Part shown: piece after piece, positions 58,601 to 64,000 of the stretch | How positions within the stretch are numbered: the first letter of the stretch is position 1 | How the letters are laid out: each line of letters starts with the position of its first letter | From: Sulfitobacter aestuariivivens | GTDB lineage: Bacteria > Pseudomonadota > Alphaproteobacteria > Rhodobacterales > Rhodobacteraceae | NCBI RefSeq assembly: GCF_014763045.1 | Contig: NZ_JACTAG010000002.1 | Span: forward strand, 1,302,001-1,366,000 | Direction: 5' to 3' | Length of the DNA: 64,000 nt | Notes under the pieces: generated by a model | The model's database searches: none | What the model was told of the DNA's origin: nothing | Seen by the model: the letters and a program-made list of their open reading frames with translations, nothing else | Program-made: the position numbers and the translations under genes

Positions 58601-58615
58601 TTAACGGGGCGCTAA
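58601..58615 (-). promoter_or_regulatory. Candidate CtrA-binding site upstream of flgE
   Basis: On the minus strand TTAG-CGCCCCG-TTAA (plus strand TTAA-N7-CTAA): one mismatch from TTAA-N7-TTAA. It is 59 bases upstream of the flgE start, a good distance for CtrA activation. Confidence 0.5.
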
Positions 58616-58656
58616 CAGATAAAATCAGCGACATTCTTTGGGGCCCCGGGGCGCCC

Positions 58657-59508
58657 TCAATTGCGCGGAACATCCCGCAGCAGAACGATTTCGATACGAT
58701 TGTTGCGCTGCGCCATCGGATCCGGCAACGCAGGTCTTCGGTCGGCATGCCCGGTCACGCGGTGCACCCTGCGCGCGTCTACGCCCTTGTTTTGCAACAA
58801 TTCCCGCACGACAGAGGCCTGCGCGAGCGAAAGATCCCAAACGCCTTCACGCGCGATAACGATAGGTTCGGCGCGCACATGCCCGCCGATTGCAATTGGG
58901 TTCACAACCGTCCGTGCGGTAGCCGCAATAAGCGCGGTAAGATCCCTCAGCAGTTGTGTCGGCTTGTCTGTGCGCGCATCGAAAAGGGGTATGCCATCAA
59001 GCTCGAACAGTTCGATCACCAGTCCTTCATCGGTGATCCGGGTCACGATATGGCGCAGCGCATTTTCCATCACCGCAGATTCGCCACCCCTGCCGCGCAG
59101 CATCTCTTCGAGGGATGTGAGCACTTCGTCAGTCATTTGCTCTGCCGACCCCTCGCTGTCCAGCCCGGTTTCGCCCCTTGCGTTGCGCTCAACCGGGGCA
59201 TGGGCGTTGGTGGCGCCGGTACCGTTTTTCGGCAGCACCTGTTCAGAAAAGATGCTTTCGCCGCCAAACGCACCATTGCCGCCCCCTGACACCCGGTTGA
59301 TCGGAATGGTGGGCGTGAAGTAATCCGCAATGCCCTTGCGTTGCTGTTCGGTCGTGGCATTCAGCAGCCACATCAACATGAAAAAGGCCATCATCGCAGT
59401 GACGAAATCGGCGTAGGCGACCTTCCAGGCACCGCCATGATGCCCGCCGCCCTTGATGATCTTCTTGCGCTTGATGATGATCGGTGCCGCATTCCCCTGC
59501 GCCTGCAT
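58657..59508 (-). CDS. motB: Flagellar stator protein MotB
   Basis: MotB (283 aa). The cytosolic tail is basic (IIIKRKKIIKGGGHHGG). The single transmembrane helix carries the proton-binding Asp34 in VAYADFVTAMMAFFMLMWLL. It is followed by the plug and a periplasmic OmpA-like peptidoglycan-binding domain whose end reads VHRVTGHADRRPALPDPM and QRNNRIEIVLLRD. The start is ATG 59508 behind AGGGG; an in-frame start 15 codons upstream is less likely. It is separated from motA by the fliF and flgE operons, and is divergent from an MFS transporter. Confidence 0.95.
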   Translation of the reverse strand: MQAQGNAAPIIIKRKKIIKGGGHHGGAWKVAYADFVTAMMAFFMLMWLLNATTEQQRKGIADYFTPTIPINRVSGGGNGAFGGESIFSEQVLPKNGTGATNAHAPVERNARGETGLDSEGSAEQMTDEVLTSLEEMLRGRGGESAVMENALRHIVTRITDEGLVIELFELDGIPLFDARTDKPTQLLRDLTALIAATARTVVNPIAIGGHVRAEPIVIAREGVWDLSLAQASVVRELLQNKGVDARRVHRVTGHADRRPALPDPMAQRNNRIEIVLLRDVPRN

Positions 59509-59647
59509 GTCCAACACCCCTGTTCTACCGATCTCAGGTCTAGGCGAGGGCAACTTTCGGCGCGCTTAACAGATCGAATTATCTCTATTTTCCCGGCTCC
59601 CCCTTGCACCCGGCCGCGCAAGGGACGCAGATGGGGCAGGGGGCGTG

Positions 59648-60868
59648 ATGCACAGTTTAGAGACCGACAGCACCTACTCATGGATCAGGCTTGGCCTGAC
59701 CTTGCTGGTGGCATGCATTGCCAACGCGGGCATGTGGATGATCATCACGATCATGCCTGCGGTCGAGGCAGAGTTTGGCACCACCCGTGCCGAGGCCGCG
59801 ATACCTTATACGCTGATGATGATCGGCTTTGCGCTGGGCAACTTTCTGATCGGCAAGGCGGTAGATCGCTTTGGGGTTACCCTGTCCCTGATCCTGGCCG
59901 CGCTGGGGATCATGGCGGGCATGGGCATTGCGATCCTGTCAAACTCCATTTTCATGCTGTCGGTCGGGCAACTGCTGGTAGGTCTTGGATCGGCTGTGGG
60001 ATTTGGACCGCTGATCGCCGATATCTCTCATTGGTTCGTCAAACGGCGGGGCATTGCCGTGGCGCTGGTGGCCAGCGGCAATTACCTTAGCGGGGCAATC
60101 TGGCCCATGTCATTGGCCGGTGTGCTCGAAGACAGCGGCTGGCGCACCGTCTATCTGGTGATGATCCTGGCGACCGGTCTGGGCGTGATCCCCCTTGCCC
60201 TGACCCTGCGCAGACAGGTCTCTCACGCGGCCAAGGATGCCGCACAGGTGGCGTCATCGCTCAATGCGCGGTCCGTGGGTCTTAGCCCGCGCGCGCTGCA
60301 ATACCTGCTGGGCCTCGCGGGGATCGGCTGTTGCGTGGCGATGTCCATGCCACAGGTTCATATCGTTGCGCTTTGTGTGGATCTTGGGTTCGGCCCGGCG
60401 GTGGGAGCCGAAATGTTGTCGCTGATGCTGATGGGCGGGGTGGCAAGCCGGATCGTGTCGGGGCTGGTTGCGGACAAGCTTGGCGGGGTGATGACACTGC
60501 TGATCGGATCGGTGCTGCAATGTATCGCGCTCTTTCTCTATCTGCCCGCAGGCGGTATCGTATCGCTCTATCTGGTGTCGCTGGTGTTCGGGCTTAGTCA
60601 GGGGGGGATTGTGCCCAGCTATGCCCTGATCGTGCGCGAATACATGCCCGCGCATGAGGCCGGTGCCCGCGTGGGGTTTGTGCTGATGGCCACAATATTT
60701 GGCATGGCACTGGGCGGATGGCTGTCGGGCGTGATCTATGACCTTAGCGGGTCGTACCAGTTGGCCTTTATCAACGGCATTGTGTGGAATGGTCTGAACA
60801 TCGCCATCATGCTTTGGCTGCTTACGCGGTCGCGGCCAAGGGCCCCCCGGGGGATCGCAACCGCCTGA
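59648..60868 (+). CDS. MFS transporter
   Basis: A 406-aa major-facilitator protein with twelve predicted transmembrane helices. The loop 2-3 motif reads LIGKAVDRFGVTLSLILAAL, and its second-half equivalent is LVADKLGGVMTLLIGSVLQ. The amino-terminal pattern ANAGMWMIITIMPAVEAEFG resembles the oxalate/formate-type antiporter-like MFS group, but the substrate is unknown. GTG 59645 lies directly before ATG 59648; the ATG is used with GGGCAGGGGG upstream. It is the first non-flagellar gene after motB. Confidence 0.9.
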   Translation: MHSLETDSTYSWIRLGLTLLVACIANAGMWMIITIMPAVEAEFGTTRAEAAIPYTLMMIGFALGNFLIGKAVDRFGVTLSLILAALGIMAGMGIAILSNSIFMLSVGQLLVGLGSAVGFGPLIADISHWFVKRRGIAVALVASGNYLSGAIWPMSLAGVLEDSGWRTVYLVMILATGLGVIPLALTLRRQVSHAAKDAAQVASSLNARSVGLSPRALQYLLGLAGIGCCVAMSMPQVHIVALCVDLGFGPAVGAEMLSLMLMGGVASRIVSGLVADKLGGVMTLLIGSVLQCIALFLYLPAGGIVSLYLVSLVFGLSQGGIVPSYALIVREYMPAHEAGARVGFVLMATIFGMALGGWLSGVIYDLSGSYQLAFINGIVWNGLNIAIMLWLLTRSRPRAPRGIATA

Positions 60869-60887
60869 CCGCCGTTATGGCCGGGCG

Positions 60888-61784
60888 CTAGGGCAGGCCA
60901 CTGCCGCGTTGTTCTGCCAGCTTCATCTGCTTTTGCCGTTCCCGAAAACGTTCCTTGTCCGCCTCGGACGTCTTGTCGAAACACTGATGACAGCTGACGC
61001 CCTGCTCAAACTCCGGACGCCCGCGATCCTCAGGCAGAATCGGCTGGCGACAGCCATGACACAGCAGATGCGGCCCCTCTTTCAGCCCATGCCCCACGCT
61101 GACCCGCGCATCAAAGACGAAACAATCGCCCTGCCAGGTACTTTGATGCTGCGGCACCTCTTCGAGGTATTTCAAAATGCCGCCCTTGAGGTGGTAGACA
61201 TCCTCAATCCCCTCCCCCAACAGGTAGTTGGTGGATTTCTCACAGCGAATGCCCCCCGTGCAGAACATCGCAATCTTCTTGTTGTGAAAGCGGTGCTTGT
61301 TGGCCTCCCACCAGGCCGGGAATTCTCCAAAGCTTTTGGTGCGGGGGTCAATGGCTCCATCGAACGTACCGATTGCCACTTCATAATCATTGCGGGTGTC
61401 GATAACGGCCACATCATCGCGCCCGATAAGGTCATTCCAGTCTTGCGCGGAAACATAGTGGCCTGTGCCCGAAGCCGGATCCACTTGGGGCTGGCCCATG
61501 GTCACGATCTCGCGCTTCAAGCGCACTTTCATGCGCGGAAAGGGCGGATTGGACGACGTCGATTCCTTCCACTCCAACGCACTGCACCCCGGCAGCGACC
61601 TCAGGTGAGCAAGAACCGCGTCGACGCCGGCGCGGGATCCGGCGATGGTGCCGTTCAGGCCTTCACCGGCCAACAGCAACGTTCCTTTGACACCCTGCGC
61701 CCGGCACACCGCCTCAAGCGGCGGTTTCAGCGCAGCGGGATCAGGAAAACGGGTAAAGTGATATAGGGCGGCGATCGTGTACAT
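60888..61784 (-). CDS. trhO: tRNA uridine-34 hydroxylase TrhO (rhodanese-related)
   Basis: TrhO/YceA (298 aa) catalyses O2-dependent hydroxylation of tRNA U34, giving ho5U. An amino-terminal UPF0176 ferredoxin-like domain (ALYHFTRFPDPAALKPPLEA, GTLLLAGEGLNGTIAG) precedes a rhodanese domain. The rhodanese domain has VIDTRNDYEVAIGTF and the active-site loop MFCTGGIRCEKS (Cys175). A carboxy-terminal segment with two CxxC pairs (CHGC and CHQC) suggests metal binding. Length is typical. It is divergent from pncA. Confidence 0.94.
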   Translation of the reverse strand: MYTIAALYHFTRFPDPAALKPPLEAVCRAQGVKGTLLLAGEGLNGTIAGSRAGVDAVLAHLRSLPGCSALEWKESTSSNPPFPRMKVRLKREIVTMGQPQVDPASGTGHYVSAQDWNDLIGRDDVAVIDTRNDYEVAIGTFDGAIDPRTKSFGEFPAWWEANKHRFHNKKIAMFCTGGIRCEKSTNYLLGEGIEDVYHLKGGILKYLEEVPQHQSTWQGDCFVFDARVSVGHGLKEGPHLLCHGCRQPILPEDRGRPEFEQGVSCHQCFDKTSEADKERFRERQKQMKLAEQRGSGLP

Positions 61785-61920
61785 GGTCGGTCACATAGGC
61801 CCGGTGGGGGCGGTTGCGCAAGGGGATCGGCGCTTCGTGCATTGTGGTTGATGCGGGATTTGAGTTTATTGGAAAGATGAAGACGGGGCGTTAGGTCCCG
61901 TCGCAAGGAAAGGTCGCCCG

Positions 61921-62514
61921 ATGCGCGCGTTGATCGTGATTGATGTCCAGAATGATTTCTGCCCCGGCGGGGCGCTGGCGGTGAGCCAAGGCGATGAGAT
62001 CGTGCAGGGGATCAACGCCCTGATGGGCGATTTCGAGGCCGTGATCCTGACGCAAGACTGGCATCCCGCGGGGCATTCGTCGTTTGCCTCGGCACATGGT
62101 GGCAAAAACCCCTATGACCTGATCGACATGCCCTATGGCCCGCAGGTGTTGTGGCCCGATCATTGCATCCAGGGCAGTATGGGTGCCAAGTTTCACATGG
62201 AGCTGCAGCAGGACCGGGCCGACCTGATCATCCGCAAGGGATACAACCCCGCCATCGACAGCTATTCGGCGTTCTTTGAAAACGACCATACCACGCCGAC
62301 GGGGCTGGAAGGCTATCTGCGTACCCGTGGGATCAAGGATCTGGTGATGGTCGGTCTCGCCCTTGATTTCTGCGTCAATTATTCCGCCGTGGATGCCGCG
62401 AAGCTGGGGTTCGGCGTCGAGGTGCGCACGGATCTGACCCGCGCCATTGATCTGGACGGATCGCTGGGGGCCGCCCGATCGGCCATGCAGGGTGCTGGCG
62501 TGACACTGGCCTGA
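61921..62514 (+). CDS. pncA: Nicotinamidase/pyrazinamidase
   Basis: PncA (197 aa) deamidates nicotinamide to nicotinate in NAD salvage. The catalytic triad is visible: Asp8 (ALIVIDVQNDF), Lys106 (LIIRKGYNP) and Cys151 (LALDFCVNYSA). The metal site includes Asp46/His48 (TQDWHP) and His81 (WPDHC). It is cytoplasmic. pncB, the next enzyme of the Preiss-Handler route, starts 776 bases downstream on the same strand, with a sulfotransferase gene between. Confidence 0.96.
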   Translation: MRALIVIDVQNDFCPGGALAVSQGDEIVQGINALMGDFEAVILTQDWHPAGHSSFASAHGGKNPYDLIDMPYGPQVLWPDHCIQGSMGAKFHMELQQDRADLIIRKGYNPAIDSYSAFFENDHTTPTGLEGYLRTRGIKDLVMVGLALDFCVNYSAVDAAKLGFGVEVRTDLTRAIDLDGSLGAARSAMQGAGVTLA

Positions 62515-62519
62515 TCCGC

Positions 62520-63245
62520 GTGTTCGGCAACAGGGCCGCAGGGCCGCTCAAGGTGTATATCCACGTGCCCAAGACGGCAGGCAGTACCGTGAATGCGCAT
62601 CTGTCCGGCTGGGGCGCGGGGCTGGATCACGTGGAACACTACCGGGACCGCCAGACCACCCTGCACCGCAAACTGCCGCGCCAGGCATGGGTCAGCGGCC
62701 ATCTTGCGCTCAACAAAATGCAGGCGCTTTTGGGCGATGCAGGCGGGCGCGAGGTTCAGTACTTTGGCCTGATCCGCACACCGCTGGCGCAGGTCATGTC
62801 GCATTACAACTGGCTGATCGAAATCGCGACCCGGGGCGGGCGCTTCTTCCGCGCGCACCCCGAGGGCATCCGCACCTATGCACAGCGGCTCAAGGACAGC
62901 GACAACACCGACCCCCGGGTCGTTCTGAACAACATTGAGGCCCGTCGCGGCATGTTCCTGAACCTACAGTCGCGATTTCTGCTGGGCGATGACCTGATAT
63001 TTTCCAAAGACACGGGCATATCGCGCCTCAGCCAGTATGCAGCGCTCAGGTCTGACCCCGACACATTGATCGCGGACATGACCGGCCAGCGCCCCACCAG
63101 ATCGAAAACCACAAACGCCAGCACCTATCATTTTGACAAGGCGGTGTTCGAGGCACCGCTGCTGCAGGACTTTCTGCGCAAGCACAATGCGCATGACCTG
63201 AACCTTCATGCGCGGATCACTGCGCGCGGGGTGCTGGACTCTTAA
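62520..63245 (+). CDS. Sulfotransferase-family protein
   Basis: A 241-aa P-loop sulfotransferase-like protein. The PAPS 5'-phosphosulfate-binding loop is VYIHVPKTAGSTVNAHL (about residues 12-28), and the 3'-phosphate-binding region is FGLIRTPLAQVMSHYNWLI. This is the Sulfotransfer_2-like group, which sulfates glycans or lipids using PAPS. No signal peptide is present. It starts at GTG 62520, 5 bases after the pncA stop. The ribosome site is weak, so translation may be coupled. The acceptor is unknown, and the link with NAD salvage is not obvious. Confidence 0.83.
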   Translation: MFGNRAAGPLKVYIHVPKTAGSTVNAHLSGWGAGLDHVEHYRDRQTTLHRKLPRQAWVSGHLALNKMQALLGDAGGREVQYFGLIRTPLAQVMSHYNWLIEIATRGGRFFRAHPEGIRTYAQRLKDSDNTDPRVVLNNIEARRGMFLNLQSRFLLGDDLIFSKDTGISRLSQYAALRSDPDTLIADMTGQRPTRSKTTNASTYHFDKAVFEAPLLQDFLRKHNAHDLNLHARITARGVLDS

Positions 63246-63289
63246 TCCGTCCTGCCTCAAGCTGAAACGCCCAAATACGGAGCCTGCCC

Positions 63290-64000
63290 GTGGATATCGC
63301 CACCCGCGTCTACAATCACAAGTGGAAGATCGACCCCATCGTGCGGTCGCTGATCGACACGGATTTCTACAAGCTGCTGATGTGCCAGTCGGTGTTTCGC
63401 AACAAGCCCGACACACAGGTCACATTCAGCCTGATCAATCGCTCGAAACATATCCCGCTGGCGGATCTGATCGACGAAGGTGAATTGCGCGAGCAGCTCG
63501 ACCACATCCGCTCTCTCAGCCTCAGCCGGGGGGAATCGACCTGGTTGCGGGGCAATACGTTTTACGGCAAGCGCCAGATGTTCCGCTCCGATTTCATGGA
63601 GTGGTTCGAGAAACTGCGCCTGCCGCCCTATCACCTGGAACGCAAAGGCGACCAGTATGAGCTGACGTTCGAAGGATCCTGGCCCGAGGTGATGCTTTGG
63701 GAAATTCCGGCGCTGGCGGTGCTGATGGAATTGCGGGGCCGCGCCGTGCTGAACCAGATGGGCCGGTTCGAGTTACAGGTGCTCTATGCGCGCGCCATGA
63801 CCCGTGTCTGGGAAAAGATCGAGGCCCTGCGCGAAATCCCCGACCTGTCGATCGCCGATTTCGGCACCCGGCGGCGGCATTCCTATCTCTGGCAGGACTG
63901 GTGCGTGCAGGCGATGCACGAAGGGCTGGGCAGCGCCTTTACCGGCACCTCGAATTGCCGCATCGCCATGATGCGCGAACTCGAAGCGATAGGCACCAAC
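63290..64000 (+). CDS. pncB: Nicotinate phosphoribosyltransferase (partial, runs off window)
   Basis: PncB converts nicotinate, PRPP and ATP to nicotinate mononucleotide. The 237 visible codons start at GTG 63290 with ACGGAG 7 bases upstream. They contain the family start SLIDTDFYKLLMCQSVFRN, the SLINRSKHIPLADLIDEGEL region and FEGSWPEVMLWEIPALAVL. The active-site stretch DFGTRRRHSYLWQDW and FTGTSNCRIAM follow. The carboxy-terminal part is beyond position 64000. Together with pncA it gives nicotinamide recycling. Confidence 0.95.
   Translation, partial: MDIATRVYNHKWKIDPIVRSLIDTDFYKLLMCQSVFRNKPDTQVTFSLINRSKHIPLADLIDEGELREQLDHIRSLSLSRGESTWLRGNTFYGKRQMFRSDFMEWFEKLRLPPYHLERKGDQYELTFEGSWPEVMLWEIPALAVLMELRGRAVLNQMGRFELQVLYARAMTRVWEKIEALREIPDLSIADFGTRRRHSYLWQDWCVQAMHEGLGSAFTGTSNCRIAMMRELEAIGTN

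Noticed and set aside
59570..59590. CtrA-like site upstream of motB
   Set aside because: Only one half-site (TTAA) matches; the partner half at the proper spacing does not.
60909..61766. A 285-codon plus-strand open frame
   Set aside because: Antisense to trhO, whose rhodanese and UPF0176 motifs are unmistakable.
1..64000. tRNA, rRNA, CRISPR arrays and prophage genes
   Set aside because: I looked through the intergenic stretches for cloverleaf-like sequence and regularly spaced repeats and for phage structural genes in the coding set and found none I could support.

Overview
The window looks like a chromosomal segment of a marine alphaproteobacterium of the Roseobacter group (Rhodobacterales). 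The evidence is the gene content: a CtrA-type alphaproteobacterial flagellar cluster with flaF and flbT, a Hint-domain protein, DUF1217 and MotE-type flagellar accessory proteins, and the succinylase lysine pathway. Base composition is GC-rich, overlapping start/stop codons are common, and GTG starts are frequent. I do not assign a genus. I see no rRNA, tRNA, CRISPR array or transposase.

Region 1 (1-12 kb): a partial HU protein; the adenylate salvage pair ade-amn on the minus strand; a VOC protein; then a LysR regulator divergent from a class II aldolase that is followed by two sterol-desaturase-family membrane enzymes. The two desaturases were probably one overlapping operon. It is now split by an islet of about 3.2-3.4 kb of lower GC. 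The islet is bounded by a 124-bp imperfect direct repeat that contains the junction of the two desaturase genes. It carries a minus-strand pair: an MdoB/LtaS-like phosphoglycerol transferase and an atypical membrane-anchored GDPD-superfamily hydrolase.

Region 2 (11-28 kb): housekeeping and metabolic genes. These are a LOG-family hydrolase, a thioredoxin-like protein, dapD, small stress and hypothetical proteins, an ACT-domain protein, a Hint protein, and the tightly overlapped string dapE-GNAT-DUF2064-rnr. A GST, a WYL regulator and an MltB-type transglycosylase follow. Last comes a probable putrescine-use locus (class III aminotransferase, GntR regulator, FAD oxidoreductase) whose two promoter regions share a TGATCAAATT element.

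Region 3 (27.8-59.5 kb): a nearly complete flagellar superoperon of about 36 genes. It includes hook and hook-length genes (flgD, fliK), rod and ring genes (flgBC, fliE, flgFG, flgA, flgH, flgI, fliF), and export genes (fliI, fliH, fliP, fliQ, fliR, flhA, flhB). It also holds a C-ring fliN, filament genes (fliC, flgK, flgL, flgE), flagellin regulators (flaF, flbT) and stator genes (motA, motE-like, motB). Two FliL-family proteins, a dedicated lytic transglycosylase beside a muramidase-less FlgJ, and a large unrecognised periplasmic protein directly behind motA complete it. Near-consensus CtrA sites (TTAA-N7-TTAA with one mismatch) lie upstream of fliC, between fliI and flgB, between fliL and fliF, and upstream of flgE. 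fliG, fliM, fliO, fliD and fliS are not in the window.

Region 4 (59.6-64 kb): an MFS transporter, the tRNA hydroxylase trhO, and the NAD-salvage pair pncA/pncB with a sulfotransferase gene between them. pncB runs off the right edge.
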